The notes: generated from the sequence alone by a model not told the origin. Positions 23,311 through 36,045 are shown, numbered from the stretch's first letter. The stretch is DNA of 64,000 nucleotides from Sciurus carolinensis (GCF_902686445.1 NC_062219.1:48821056-48885055); one strand, 5' to 3'. Numbers and translations are program-made.

Positions 23311-24895
23311 TTCTTTTAAAAAATAAATAGTAAAAAAATTAAGAAATACTTCCTGTTACATATTAATACTTTTAAACATACTGTTAAAAGTATTACATTA
23401 GTTAAACATGGTAAAGACTGAAACATGTTTACAGAGATCCATACATAACAAATGATACCTGGATAAAGTCAGTGATAATTATTGACAGAAAACAAAGTCA
23501 AATATAAGTCTTTCTTAAATAATTTAAGAAATTATGCAAATAAGAATAATAAAGGGATCTTATCATTTATAATGCACAAGCATTCTTCTAATCTGTACGA
23601 ATGACCTCAGGCACATACTATTCTATATTTTTGGGCTGTGGTGTAATGGGGTAAGCTGTGAAGACTTCAGTACACTTCTGAAAATCGTAGCACTTTCAGT
23701 AAAGTTTCTTTTATTCCTATCACAAATTTGTTGGCTATGATCTCTATTATATACTTATCCTTCATATTTCTTACTTCATTTTCTGTTCTTTCTCTTCATT
23801 TAATTTTCTTCTCCATTTTTCCAGGAGGGTTATTTTTTTTTTCCATGACAACTAATTCCTACTCTTCAAAAAAAAAGAAAAAAAAAATCAAGGTTTAAAT
23901 CTCAGGAATCATCATTTTAATGTCAATCTCATTCTAAAGGCATTTTCATTTTCAATAGTAGATATTTGGAGGTAGGTAATGTGTCTACTTCTTCTATTCT
24001 CAGTATCTATCAATTTTCTCTTTTTCTTTTCTGCACGGAAAGTGATCTCCTCATCTTTTTGGGTAAAAAGATTCAACATTTCTTTATGGAAGATTAGATG
24101 TCTTCTTTGCTGAGGCAAACAGTGTTGTCTTAATTCTGTATCTGGTTAGATTTTTTTGTTCTTTCCCTTTGAAGATTGCTGCTTGTAAGTTGAGAATATT
24201 ACATTCTGGAACTTGTTAAACCTTTGATTTATTCCAAATTCTCTATCTACTCTCCCATCTAAGAGTTCTAAGAACTTTGTGAGATACAACTTTATTAAAC
24301 CTGTTATTTATTTAGTAGGATTTGGTGGGAGAGACAAATTCAGGGTGTGGTAGTTAATGATAGTGTGGCACTAGGGAATACATTTTTTTAATCCTCAATT
24401 AACAATTCAAACTTTTTTGATTACAACTTGAAAGAAGAAGCCAACCAGTAAGGTCATATTTATTTCTCTGTATGCCATGTTCTAAACCAGATGCCATGTT
24501 CTAAACAAGATATACTAACAGCAGTCCATCTGCATCAAACTATCTTGCACTGTCATTTGTTAGCCATAGATTTAGATGTTTCAGCAATGGAGATATATCA
24601 TACATTTGAGATAATTAAAGTTAATACAATAAACATTTAAATATAACATGTTAACACCTGATTTCCAAGTATATGTACTTATTTAAATTTTGGCATTAGG
24701 CATCTTGTCACATAGCACTTGACACACATTAATACATAGTGGATACCTGACTGTAATAGCAAAAGTTCCACATAAAATGCTTTGTACTAAATATAGTATT
24801 TTTATGTGTGGACTTTTAACATAAATTATATTTCTTCTATTTGTCGCTATTCAAGTCCCCCCCCCCAAAAAAGGCTTAAAAAACAATTCTAATGC
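23311..24895. other. No recognisable gene or repeat family
   Basis: AT-rich. A 19-bp unit (starting ATGCCATGTTCTAAAC) is tandemly doubled at 24472-24509. A short C-run/A-run junction occurs at 24857-24871. No coding signal; the longest minus frame (23912-24118) has no recognisable motif. Confidence 0.5.
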
Positions 24896-24899
24896 CAAG

Positions 24900-25408
24900 G
24901 AAAAAACAAAAATTTCGTAGTCGCAGAAAAATTTGCCTACAGAGCTTTTGCCACTACTCTTCATGTTAGGTGGCAAAAATGAGTGCAATGGTTTTCAGTA
25001 ACACCAAGAAGTGAAATCAGCTTTCAAACTCGTAGAATCTGAGTTGGTCCAGCAATCGACTTTGACAAACAGAATGTGACCAAAACTGAAGTGTATGTCT
25101 TCTGCCCTCCCATTCTTGGAACCCTATTCTCATGTGAACATGTAGAAGTTGACATGAGAGTCAGAGAGTGATGTGGGCCTCGATCTTCCCCATCCTTCAA
25201 TTGGTAAACAGTGGACCACCAAACCTGTGAATTGAGCCATCTGTGTCTGCCCAGACCATACCCAATATTTTAACTGACTGCAGAAAGGCAGGTACACAAA
25301 CAGGCTAAGAGCCAAAGAACAGTAAACCGAATAAATGGGTATTGTTTAAGCCACTAAGGTTTTGACTGGTTTGTTATTTGGCAACAGATAACAGGAGCAC
25401 CAGCATCC
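24900..25408 (+). mobile_element. MLT1-type MaLR LTR
   Basis: The 3' half is diagnostic: 'cgaataaatgggtattgttt', 'aagccactaaggttttg', 'tggtttgttatttggcaaca', 'gataacaggagca' follow the conserved 3' end of MLT1 LTRs, with the AATAAA-like signal. The upstream part is more diverged, so the left boundary is approximate. Confidence 0.82.
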
Positions 25409-25429
25409 TCTCTCTCTTCATTATGGCCA

Positions 25430-25560
25430 TTGCGTAGACTATTTCACTGATCATCAAAACAACACTGTTGTGTCAGGTGAGATTACATTGCTTACTTTAG
25501 ATCACATAATTGATGACTAGCAGAGTCAAAACCTCATTCCATATTCATGTCAGATGATAA
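25430..25560 (-). mobile_element. MIR SINE fragment
   Basis: 'ttagatcacataattgatga' then 'ctagcagagtcaaaacctc' is the antisense of the MIR core region (the 'aggtcacacagctagtaagtggcagagc' position). Diverged. Confidence 0.65.
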
Positions 25561-25647
25561 ATAAGCACAATAAAGTCATCGGCATTAGCACAGGGAGGTT
25601 TTGATTACAAATGGATAAAATAGCTATAAGAAATACAATCATTAACA

Positions 25648-26830
25648 TTTAAAAAGCAGCTTGAGATAGAATTCATAACTGACTTCCTCAAAGTGTACAA
25701 TTTTATGAATTTTAGTAATAGTTTCAGTGTGCAACCATCGTTAGAAACATGTCTTCATTCAAAATAGCTATCTCTTCTAGCTACCATCGATCACTCCTAA
25801 TTTTCCCTCACCCTAAGAGCCATTAGTCTACATTCTGTCTCCATATATTCAGTCATTCTGGATATTTCATACCAATGAAATCATATAATATGTGATTTTA
25901 TGCCTAGATTATTTCACTTGGCATGTTTTCAAGGTTCTTACATGTTGTAGAATGTATCAATACTTCATTCTTTTGTATAGCTGATAATGTTCTGTTGTGT
26001 GTTTATGCCATATTTAGCCTATCCATTCATTTTCAAAGGACCTTTGGCTTTTGTTAATAGTGCTTCTGTGAAATTACCCTATAAACCTTTTGAACATATA
26101 TTTTAATTTATTTTGATTATATACTTAAGAATGGATTGCTTTGTCACTAGTAAACCTATTTTTAACTATTTTAGATAAAAGTATTTAAACTGACAATAGT
26201 GGCTGCACCATGTTATATCCCCACACGCAATGAATAGGGGTTCTAATTTTTCCATGTATTTGACACTCATCACCCACTTAATAAATTATTTTTTAGTCAT
26301 CTTAGTAGGTATGAAGTGGCATGTTTTTAGTTTATGTTTGTGTTTCCCTAATGACTAATGATGCCAAACATCTTTTTCTGTGCTTGGACATTGAATATCT
26401 TTTTTGGACAATGTTTGAGTACTTCATGAATCACTTTTTTTTTTTTTTTTAAATTGGATTGTGTGTCTCTTTGTTTATGAGTTGCAATAATACTTTTATT
26501 TCCTGAATATCAGACCCTTGTAAGTTACACAATTTGCAAATATTTCTTCTTCTTTGAGTTGGTTTTCCATTTCTTGGTACTGAACTTTGACAGTGTTTGT
26601 TGAGGCACAAAAGTTTTCAATTTTTACAAAGTCTAATTTACCTATTTAAAAAGATTTCTTCTGTTTTTGTTGCCTTAATTGAAAGATCATTGGCAAATAT
26701 AAATTTGGGAAGTTTTAGTCCTCTGTTTTACAGATTTAGTTTTTACCTGTAGGTCTTCATTCCATTTTTTTGAGTCAATTTTTGTAAATGGTTTAAGTTA
26801 TATGTCTAATACCATTCATTGACTAGTGAT
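25648..26830 (-). mobile_element. Old L1M 3' end (3' UTR and ORF2 C-terminus)
   Basis: 'aaagtgtacaattttatgaa', 'tgtgcaaccatcg', 'ctggatatttcataccaatg', 'ttatttcacttggcatg', 'ttcccacacg/ccccacacgcaatg', 'tttccctaatgactaatgat' and 'acaaagtctaatttacc' follow the antisense of an L1M4/L1ME-type 3' end in order. A T-run at 26428-26442 lies inside it. Confidence 0.88.
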
Positions 26831-26884
26831 TAACATTACATTAAAGTTTGTATATTAACTTTCACACATGAATCACCAAGGGCT

Positions 26885-26990
26885 ACAGAATATCCTGTAT
26901 TATTTTATATCTGCATCTTTAGTGTCTATCATGCTGCCTAGAAACCGACAAAAATATTTATTTCAAATAAATAACAAATAAATTAAATAA
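26885..26990 (+). mobile_element. L2 LINE 3' tail
   Basis: 'atctgcatctttagtgtcta', 'atgctgcctagaaaccgac', then 'aaatatttatttcaaataaa' matches the L2 3' end and its short terminal repeat. Confidence 0.55.
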
Positions 26991-28018
26991 TATTCAACGT
27001 ATAATGGATTAAGTAAAATAATTTTGATATATATTATATTCATTCATTCTCTATGCCATATGAAACATGTTTTAAATTACAACCCTCCACATAAATGAAT
27101 TAAAATTTGTGTGTATGTATATGTAAATACACACACATGTATATCACACTAGTGATACCTTTACTTGACTTAAGTTGCTTAAATTATTTCAATAGAAGGA
27201 AAATAATAATGTGAAAATATAGACTTTCTGGTTACCAAAAAAACCTAGATTTGCATTTTCTATTGATCCTTAGAGCAATTTTATGATAATTAAGAGCAAA
27301 TTTCATATATATATTTCACGCATTAACAAATTAATGGGGAAAAGTGACCAAAGTCTATAGCAACAATGTAGAAAAAAAAAGAGATCAAACTTATTTTTCT
27401 AACTCTAAACTTAATTTCATATTCCCTTCATGATGTCATAACTGTTTTGTCTTAAAAGTAGATTTACTTTTTAAAATTTGCTACTCTACCTAACATAATT
27501 ATGTTCAAAATCAATCTTTGCTACAAAGCTGGTAGAATTTTCAGTTCAAACCTAATCAAAAGCTTTAGTGTAATACAGCTGTGTTAGATCTAAGCATGGT
27601 TTGGCCTCTCTTACCTAGCATTTCTCTCTTATAGAGAACTAAATTGATTTATTCTGGTATAATATACTCACCATGAAAACATGCTAACTGCTATTTAGTA
27701 TCCTTAAAGTTGATATATTTCAGAAGGCACTTTGGATAAGTGCTTGTTAGAGGTGATTGATAGAAAAAGTAGATGGAGGTGTTTTAAATCTTTAAAAAGA
27801 AAAGACAAGTATTTCAAAGAACTTAAAAAAAATCTAATGCTTCTTTTCATTATTTAATAATTACCTTAAAAGAGAAGTCAAAAGAATATAAATGGGAATC
27901 ACAAACCGTAAGAGAAATTGATTATCAAGGGAGTTATTTTATATGTGTTTTGACATCAGAAAAAAGATCCACAAGAATATCCCATCTACACAAACTTTGG
28001 ACTTTATAACATAAATGT
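26991..28018. other. No recognisable feature
   Basis: AT-rich intergenic sequence with a short (CA)/(TG) patch near 27105-27150. No coding signal. Confidence 0.5.
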
Positions 28019-28032
28019 TCAAATGTACATTT

Positions 28033-28235
28033 ATTTTTGAGGTACTGGGGATTGAATCCAGAACCTTGAACATGCTAGGCAAGTGCTCTCTCAGTAAGCT
28101 ACACCCCAAGCCCTTTTTTAAAAAAAATGTTATTTTGACACAGGGTATCGGTAAGTAGCTGGCTTCAAACTCGTAATCCTCCTGTCTCAGTCTCCCATGT
28201 AGTTAGGATTACAGGCATGAATCACTGTATCTGAC
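28033..28235 (-). mobile_element. Composite B1-ID SINE (B1-dID type) with target-site duplication
   Basis: On minus, a 7SL-derived B1 half (28235-28125, with the 'tgtaatcctaacta' and 'aggaggattacgagtttgaagcc' positions) is followed by an ID-like half (28115-28040, with 'tagcttactgagag' and 'ggattcaatccccag') and an A-rich tail. Flanked by 14-bp repeats TCAAATGTACATTT (28019-28032) and TCAAGTGTACATTT (28236-28249), 13/14 identical. Confidence 0.92.
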
Positions 28236-28249
28236 TCAAGTGTACATTT

Positions 28250-28799
28250 TTTTTAAATCCTCAAATGCAACCAACAGTAGAATTGAAAACATTTTATATA
28301 TCTACCAAATCAATTGACACGAAATACAGAACACAAAGCCTATATTGTAAAACACAGAAACCAAAGAAATTTATTTGCAATGAGAGTAAAAGAAAAACAC
28401 ATAAGAATTACTAAACTTCTTTGCATTTGCCAAGTTCCACCACCTGTTTTAATAAGTTTTAGTGAATATGACCACACTCCTTTATTTACATGTTGTGTAT
28501 GAATGCTTTCATGTAAAATGCAGAGGTAATTGTGACAGAAACTTTAAGGAGCATGAAACCTCAACTATTTAGAATATGTAATATTTTGTGAACATTATAA
28601 TTCCCAGAAAATTTAATTCATAGTGTCTCACACACACATATATTTCTTCCTTCAAATAACTTATAAGTTAATAGACTGAGAGAAGAGAAAATAAAAATAG
28701 TGCTGTGAAAAATATTGTTAAAAGGATATTCACAAAATATGAGTAGAATAAATATAACTTGCTATTTCCTCAGGTTCCTTTCTTTGCAAGCAGTTGAGT
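28250..28799. other. No recognisable feature
   Basis: AT-rich. The 62-codon frame at 28314-28502 has no recognisable motif and is probably chance. Confidence 0.5.
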
Positions 28800-28945
28800 G
28801 GTAAGAGAACTTCACAAGTAAGGTTATTTCTGTTGGATATTTGAGTTGTAATTTTGTCTTTTCTAAGCTGAGTACAGAAAAGACACCCCAGGCAGAGAAA
28901 ACAGCACATAAAGAAGGTATGAGGGTGGGAAATAGGATGGATATT
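28800..28945 (+). repeat. Ancient interspersed repeat fragment, family not named
   Basis: 'ttggatatttgagttgtaat', 'ccccaggcagagaaaacagc', 'cataaagaaggtatgagg' correspond to a well-known ancient mammalian repeat in which 'acatttgagctgag' precedes 'ccaggcagagggaacagca'. A second fragment of the same family is at 53350-54400. I recognise the consensus wording but am not sure of the family name. Confidence 0.5.
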
Positions 28946-29094
28946 TCAGGGACAATGCAAAGTGATCAAAATGGAAGAAAGAGACTTCTGGAGGTTCCTT
29001 GCAATGATTATTCCTTCCCCCTGAGTCTCTTACTAAAGGCATCTATCATTGTTCAAAAGGTTTTACATGCTCATTAATACAGTTGCCTTCACTC

Positions 29095-29150
29095 TCCAGT
29101 GATAAGCTCAATAAACATTTGTTGAATGAGTGAGTGAATGAACGAATGAC
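29095..29150 (+). mobile_element. L2 LINE 3' tail
   Basis: 'gctcaataaacatttgttga' followed by 'atgagtgagtgaatgaacga' is the L2 3' terminus with its (TGAA)n-like tail. Confidence 0.8.
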
Positions 29151-29159
29151 TTAATTAAT

Positions 29160-30910
29160 GTATAATGTGAACCATTAAACATGAAGCATTTCTAGGGAGT
29201 CCTAGGGGTCAAACAACATCATGACACGTTCACATTGGTCTAATGACTTACGTTCTGTTGCCACATCTAATGAATTTCCTTTGAACTATCTTTGTTCTAT
29301 TTTTTCTTGCCTACAGATCATTTACCTTATTAAAGATACTAAAAGGAAAAGAGGAGTTATAAAGTACCCTTCTTGCCAGATAGTTACAAGCATTATTACA
29401 TACTCTTTGACCAGTGAAAATAGCTCTTCTTTTAGCCACAAAGTATAAAATGTCTTCTTTTCTGCAGTTGCATTCTGGAGTTCTTAGAGCTGCTTTGGTC
29501 AAAAAAAGTCAAATCTGTCCCAGCAGCCTACTTAGTTGCTTAGAACTAACTCTGTAGTCAATCACTGTGGTAGCCTGTGACTGACCTGAGCACAGTCAGA
29601 GATCCAAAGTGTCAGTGGTCCAGTATAGTCTCTTTCAGATCCACAAATCCTAGTTATAAGATAGTGCTTGAAAATGCAGGTCACACATGTGCAAGCAAAA
29701 TAAGTGAGTGGACAAAGTTTTGTTAATTTATCCTTAATCTGTAATTGACAACTTTCTTTGTAGTCTCTATTAATTATTGATTGAAGAATTACATACAAAT
29801 ATATAAATAAACAAGGAGCTATTGTTAATTATTTTTACCTTGGTACTTACACATGATTAGCTGATAAAGTTAATACCTTGATTTCTTCAAAGACAGTATA
29901 ATTGGCGGTTTAGTTGCATTAAGAGTTTGTTTTATAACTTCTTGTAGATAAAATAAGTAGAATAAGAATGAGTATTTAGATATATTTCTAACTTCAAATT
30001 AAATGTTAAATGCACATTTACTTCTTATTTAATAGAATTATCTCCTCAATATATTTAACCGTTCAATTTTACTTTCATCAAGAGAGAGATTTTCCTTTGT
30101 TCCAGCTGTTTGCAATATATTATCTAATAAAATAAGAGTTACCATTTTCTTCTGCAATTATCAAGTGATGTTCTTCTATGGAACAGCAGACCGTTTTTAT
30201 CATTCCTAGTCTCTCTGGAAGAAAAAGTGACAATTTTGTTATACTGAAAAACAGTCACACCGATAGTCTTTATTTTCATTTAAAATAAGATTGTTCTCTT
30301 CAAAAAGGGAGGAATCAAATTCCATTTCAAATTCCATTACTGCCTGTATTAGGATATGGTTGGTTACTCACCTATGCAAACCCATAGGTTTATGCCAAAT
30401 AAAACAATCCTGGCTATAGGATTTTCAAGATTTATAAAGGTAATCCATTTGTTTGGGAGGTGTTTTCCTGTGAGATCATCCCCAAAGCTTTAGAGGAAGC
30501 AGATATATAATATTAGCATCAACATTTAAAATCCAGGATGAAAATACTTGAAAATAAACCAAGGTGGTTTGGTGAGCCTTTTGATATCCTTATGTTTCTG
30601 GGAAAAGAAGAGAATTGCAGATAGAGTAAAATAAAATGAAGTAGAAATAAAGATCAAAAGAAATTGGGTGTATATAAATCAACACCTAAACCATTCTATA
30701 TCCACAAATATCTCAATTTCAAGTGTTCTTCTCTATCTTTTTTTTATTTTAAAATTTAGGATTCAAGTTTGTTATTTAAGTTTTTAATGAAAATGTTTCC
30801 AGAAGTATACAATAGCACTCTGGAAGTCATCCTACCAAGTAGTTCTTGGGAAAAACTATGGATCCAAATGGAAGAGTATTGACTTTGTTATATATTTTTA
30901 TAATAAAAAT
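29160..30910. other. No recognisable gene or repeat
   Basis: AT-rich unique-looking sequence on the left flank of the keratin pseudogene. Short frames at 29221-29448 and 29562-29798 show no known motif. Confidence 0.5.
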
Positions 30911-30917
30911 GAGTTCA

Positions 30918-32624
30918 GTTCCTGGGCACTGTCCAGGAACTTAGAAGCAGCTGCTGGGCTCCTTCTTGAGTCTCTTGTCTTCAGTCCTCCTGCCTTTACT
31001 CCAGCCTCCACCATGTCCATCAGGGGACCCAGAAGTCCTACAAGATGTCCACCTCTGGCCCTGCGACCTTCAGCAGCTGCTCATACACGAGTGGGCCCGG
31101 TGCCCGCATTAGTTCCTCCAGCTACTCCCGGGTAGGCAGCAGCAGCAGCTTCAGGGGGAGCCTGGACTCCTGCATGGGTCTGAGCAGCAGTTATGAGTTA
31201 TGGTGGGGCTGGTGGTATGGGGGGCATCACAGCAGTCACTGTAAACCAGAGCCTGCTGAGCCCCCTGAAGTTGGAGGTGGACCCCAACATCCAGGCTGTG
31301 CGTACTCAGGAGAAGGAGCAGATCAAGACCCTAAACAAGAAGTTTGCCTCCTTCCTCGGCAAGTTACAGTTCCTGGAACAGTAGAACAAAATGCTGGAGA
31401 CCAAATGGAGCCTCCTCCAGCAGCAGAAGACTGCTCACAGCCACGTGGACATGCAGGGGCTGGTGAAGGACTTCAAGAATAAGTACCAGGATGAGATCAA
31501 TAAGCGTACAGAGATGGAGAATGAATTTGCCTACATCAAGAAGGATGTGGATGAAGCTTACATGAACAAGGTGGAGCTGGAGTCTCGCCTGGAAGGGTTG
31601 ACTGACGAGTTCAACTTCCTACGGCAGCTGTATGAAGAGGAGATCGTGAGCTGCAGTCCCAGATCTCCGACACGTCGGTGGTGCTATCCACGGACAGCAG
31701 CTGCTCCCTGGACATGGACAGCATCATTGCTGAGGGTCTCACCCAGTACGAGGAGATTGCCAACCGTAGCTGGGCGGAGGCCAAGAGCATGTACCAGATA
31801 AAGTACAAGGAGCTGCAGACACTGGCTGGGAATCACGGGAATGACCTGCGCCGCACCAAGAAGGATATCTCTGAGATGAGTCGCAACATCAGCCACCTCC
31901 AGGCTGTGATCGAGGCCTTCAAAGGCCAGAGGGCATTCCTGGAGGCTGCCATGGCCGATGCTGAGCAGCATGGGGAGCTGCATTAAGGATGCCAATGCCA
32001 AGGTGGCTGAACTGGAGGCCGCCCTGCAGCAGGCCTAGCAGGGCATGGTGTGGCAGCTGCACGAGTACCAGGAGCTCATGAAGGTCAAGCTGGCCCTGGA
32101 CATCGAGATCGCCACCTACTGCTGGAGGGCGAGGAGAGCCGGCTGCAGAACATGAGTATCCATATGAAGACCACCAGTGGCTACTAAGGAGGGTTGAGCA
32201 CCTCCTACGGGGGCCTCTCCAGCCCTGGCCTCAGTTACCGCCTGAGTTCCTCCCAGCCCAGTTTCAGCTCTGCTGGGGGTTCTAGCTCCTTCAGCCGCAC
32301 CAAGGCCGTGGTTGTGAAGATTGAGACTCGCGATGGGAAGCTGGTGTCTGAGTGAGTCCCCTCATGTCCTGCCCAAGTGAACAGCCTCTGTAGTTCCTCC
32401 CAGTCCCCTGCCTTCTGCTGCTGCCCCAGAACCCGCGGGCAAGAGAACCCAAGGGAACAAGAGACCCACCCGAGGCTCAGCCCTAGCCCTCACCCACCCC
32501 TGGGCGTGCCCTCTTTTGCCTGGAGTACCCCCTCTTGCCCATTCCCTTAACCCCAGACCAATTCATTTGTTTTTTTTTTTTCCAAAATAAAGCCTTGGGT
32601 GGCCCTGATAGCTGAAAAAAAAAA
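30918..32624 (+). pseudogene. KRT8: Processed pseudogene of keratin 8 (type II keratin)
   Basis: Keratin 8 is a type II intermediate-filament protein that pairs with keratin 18 in simple epithelia. This copy has no introns, keeps a 5' UTR (30918-31012), start ATG at 31013, head, rod and tail regions, 3' UTR, AATAAA at 32586-32591 and a 10-base A-tail (32615-32624). It is flanked by GAGTTCA at 30911-30917 and 32625-32631, so it is an L1-mediated insertion. Recognisable segments: head (SYTSGPGARISSSS), helix start ([10 protein letters not shown], 31315 on), rod ([40 protein letters not shown]), 1B/2 region to 31980, tail (ETRDGKLVSE). Disabling changes: 1-base loss near 31024, frame change near 31190, Gln-to-stop TAG at 31382, an in-frame loss of about 30 codons near 31448, 1-base loss near 31645, 2-base loss near 31980, TAG at 32036 and a 7-base loss near 32119. 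The end reads VSE-stop at 32353. Not expected to make keratin. GC-richer than its flanks. Confidence 0.97.
32586..32624 (+). promoter_or_regulatory. Fossil polyadenylation signal and poly(A) tail of the KRT8 copy
   Basis: AATAAA at 32586, then a 10-base A run starting 23 bases downstream. This marks the 3' end of the mRNA that was copied. Confidence 0.93.
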
Positions 32625-32631
32625 GAGTTCA

Positions 32632-34617
32632 TAAAGATTTCTACATTTATTATGTCAAACATTTTTGAAGCTCACAGACATATTGATAACATTTCCTACT
32701 TTTAAATAAATGTTTTGAACTGAATTAGAATACAAAGCAAACATTTCAAAGACTACAATGTGTACTACAATGTGTTTTAAGGAATCCATTTGCAGTTATG
32801 AATTATATACTGATATTTTTGAAACCCTGATTTCCTAAAAATGACTTTATGGAGGAAAAGTATTTGGAAACACAATCATAACTGTTACAAAGAGTGTCCA
32901 AATTCTTTCCGTGAATAGTTTCTTGCAGAATATATATGTATCTTAAACTTAATAGTTAATACATTCAATATTAACAAATCAAATGTTTAGTGCTGAAAAT
33001 TTTAATATATATATGGTGCTGGCTATTGATATTTTGCGGTTTTAAATTCTTCTTTTAATATAATGATCACTATAATTAAGCAGTCAGCAGAATATAGCCT
33101 ACATGCAAACCCTCTACACCAATATTGTTTTAAGGTAAAATATTCACAGTTGATCAACAATTCATTAATATATCTTTTGCAAGCACGTTGAGGAATTCTC
33201 TGGAGGAGTCATTCCATGTAAAGTTGTCTAAGAGATAGGAAATCTTAAATAAATTAAGATGCTTTTTGTTTGTTCATTTGTATGTTTGTTTTTTAGTAAG
33301 ACACTATCATTTGAGAACTACCAGATTATTCCATTAATAGGAATGTACCCACTGAAATTTAATAACCTCGTCATTACTTTTATTTACTTATTAAGTATGT
33401 AGAATTAGGAAGACTTCATTCTGGACACGTTTGCTTAATACTAGACCACAGAAGAGTCTCTAAGTACACAGAGATACTTAGATAAAAGGCACTTTATAAA
33501 TTCAAACTATTCTCAGACACTGTTACCATAGGAAAGCAAATGACAACTATTTCGTGAATTTAATCTTCATTTATTTTCTCACATAGTTTCAGGACCCTGT
33601 TTACACCTACACAGTTCTGGGATGGATGATTGTTTTTTTCCCTGTTCAGTGTGAAGTAATTATGTTGCAGTTTCCTTCCTATATTTCCAGATGCACCAAG
33701 ATGGGAGACCTAAAGCCACATCACATAGGCAGCAGACAAAGGCAAACAGTTAATCAAACTGTGACGGTGATGAGCAGGATGAAAAGTGACATTTTCTAGC
33801 AGTTCTGCAGCACCTGCATTTCTTCAGAATCTAGAGCAAGTATGACTGGCTCAGCAAATTCCAATATGGCAATTAACAAGCAGTGTAATATTTTAGAGAA
33901 GATTAACAGAGGCAAAAAAAAATATGCAGGCTTTGAGAAAAACAGTGTTTAAAAAAATTGTGTAAACTTATAATTTTGTATATAAAATGGGGAAATGTTT
34001 GTAATAAGCTCAGGAAATCAACTTTAAACTGTGAGAAAGACAAGAATTTTAAAGCTATGATGATGATGATAATCCTGCAAAATGAACTACCAGCAAGAAA
34101 AGGGAAGAGAGGTGGGGATTCCTATAATGCATTTGAAGAAAATTAAATGCGGATTAAGGTTCTATTAACATAAGGAAATAACCACTCAGGCTTGAAAAAT
34201 GAATATTGTCCTTTCACTGTTTCTAATAATTATATCATCTAGCAGCAGGCAATTGCTTGTTTGCATTACACACATCTGACATTGCAATGCTTATTATCTT
34301 CATGCCCTAAAATGTAAAAGCTAGAATGTAAGGGTGTTCATTGCAATTTTGCATAAAAGATTGTGAATGTCTCCATAGATCTCTTAAGGAATTCAAATGA
34401 TCAAGGCTCTGACAAAGAATCCAAATAATATATTATCTTTGTGCATATTTGAATAGAGCAATCTAGGGTTCCAACACATTCATAAATATGTAAATCAAAG
34501 TCTATGGTACGGAATTTTCTATTGTAAGAATATTTGTGTTTTAAGAAAGTTACCTTTATTTATGTATTTGAACATTCTGAATTTGAACATAAACGTCAAG
34601 TTTTAGGCACAGAGGTG
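32632..34617. other. No gene; 33600-34600 looks unusually repeat-free and complex
   Basis: No repeat family or coding sequence recognised. 33600-34600 has balanced composition with several POU/homeodomain-like motifs (for example TTTGCATT at 34261, ATTTTGCAT at 34347). This is suggestive of conserved noncoding sequence but unproven. Confidence 0.4.
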
Positions 34618-35032
34618 GCCTGTTTTAGTCAGTTTTTCCATCACTGTGACCATAACACCTGATAAGAACAACTTAGAGGAGGAAAAGTTTATTTGGGACT
34701 CACAGTTTCAGAGGTGTCAGTCCATAAATAACCCACTACATTGCTCTGGGCCCAAGGTGAGGTAGCATCATGGGAGGGAAAACTGCTCATCTCATGGAGA
34801 GGTAAAGAACAGAGAGAGAAGGGAGAAGATAAAGACACACCTTTCCAGGGCACACCCCCAGTGACCTACCTTCTCCAGTCCTGCCCTACCTGCTGACCAT
34901 TACCATCCAGTAAGTCTCTTCAAACTAGCATGAATTGACTAGGTTACAGCTCTAACAATCCAATTATTTCACCTCTGAATATTCCTGTATTAACAGGAGC
35001 TCATGGGCTAGGCCTCAAATAGAAACCATAGC
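34618..35032 (-). mobile_element. MaLR (ERVL-MaLR) solo LTR
   Basis: Antisense of a MaLR LTR: 'ttttagtcagtttttccatc', 'aggaaaagtttatttgggac' (antisense of the AATAAA-like end), 'cacagtttcagaggt', 'catgggagg', 'tttccagggcacacccccag', 'tgacctaccttctcc', 'caatccaattatttcac'. The same family is seen at 50030-50475 (minus) and 56633-57066 (plus). No internal retroviral sequence adjoins it. Confidence 0.82.
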
Positions 35033-36002
35033 ATAGACTGACAATAAAATTAAGATACTGTATAACTGACTTGTCAACCATAGCAATTTAGCAGAATTTC
35101 AGGGCTTTCAAGAGGTTTCAAATAAGTATTTGACACAAAACAGTATATTTACTATCATTAATAACTCAAAGAGCCACAGAACTGCCAGTGCTAGACCTAG
35201 AGTTTGGCAAGTCTAGAAATAAGCTTCCTTATAGATAAGAACTGGGGCAGTCCAGATAATCCCCAAGAACTGAGGTTAGACAGTTTGGATCTAGAGTCTT
35301 GGAGACAAGAGTAGTGCCTACCTATGAACTAAGTTCAATTCACACATCTGAGTCTCTGGGCTTCTCTGAACATATTAGTTTAGAAAAAAAAAAAAAAAAA
35401 CCCAGTTAAGTTTAGTAATGATGTTGATTTACAAGAAGAATTATATGAAACAACATTCTATCTACTCTTTGGAACTAATAAAGCAAATATTTAAATTTTT
35501 TTTTAAATGAAGAGATGAAAAATAAGACTAGGGAGAATTATGCACAGCCACATGACTGTAATTTGGTAAATGGTGAGGAAGTTTTCCTCCATGAGGACCT
35601 GAATGTAGACTATGCCGGCCATATGGGAAATTCCAACATGAGTTATGAATGAAGAACATACAATGAGGGGTCTGTGATGTTGGGGGCCAGATAATGTCAA
35701 GAATTTGTCTAGTTTTAGTTTCATGAAAAATTAAAATTCATAACTCAGATTGATCTATCATAATTATCAGATGGAGTGGTCATATGGCCAGACCAATGGG
35801 GCACTGAGTGTTTTCAAAATAAATGAACTCACTACTGAGGAAGAATTCCCCAAGCCTGCATGTGACAACTATCCCAATGATTTGGGATGAAATGCTGTTA
35901 TTTTAATGAGTCCTCTTGGACAAATAGTCTTTTATTCACCAAAATGCATATGTTTCTTGTGAACTCAAGTTTAGAAAACCTTCAAATATGTGTGAGTGTG
36001 TG

Positions 36003-36003
<1 letters not shown>
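35033..36003. other. No recognisable feature
   Basis: Mixed intergenic sequence with an A-run at 35384-35400. No coding signal found. Confidence 0.5.

Positions 36004-36045
<42 letters not shown>
36004..36045. repeat. (GT)n microsatellite
   Basis: About 20 perfect GT/TG dinucleotides. Confidence 0.98.

Noticed and set aside
31045..31482. A 145-codon open frame in the keratin region as a possible gene
   Set aside because: Its first part is keratin-8 head, but the frame leaves the keratin reading after about 31190 and becomes a shadow. The locus has stops, frameshifts, poly(A) and target repeats of a processed copy.
33001..34150. 62-codon frame at 33958-34146 as a microprotein
   Set aside because: Low-complexity Lys/Met/Ile text, no motif, AT-rich; better read as noncoding.
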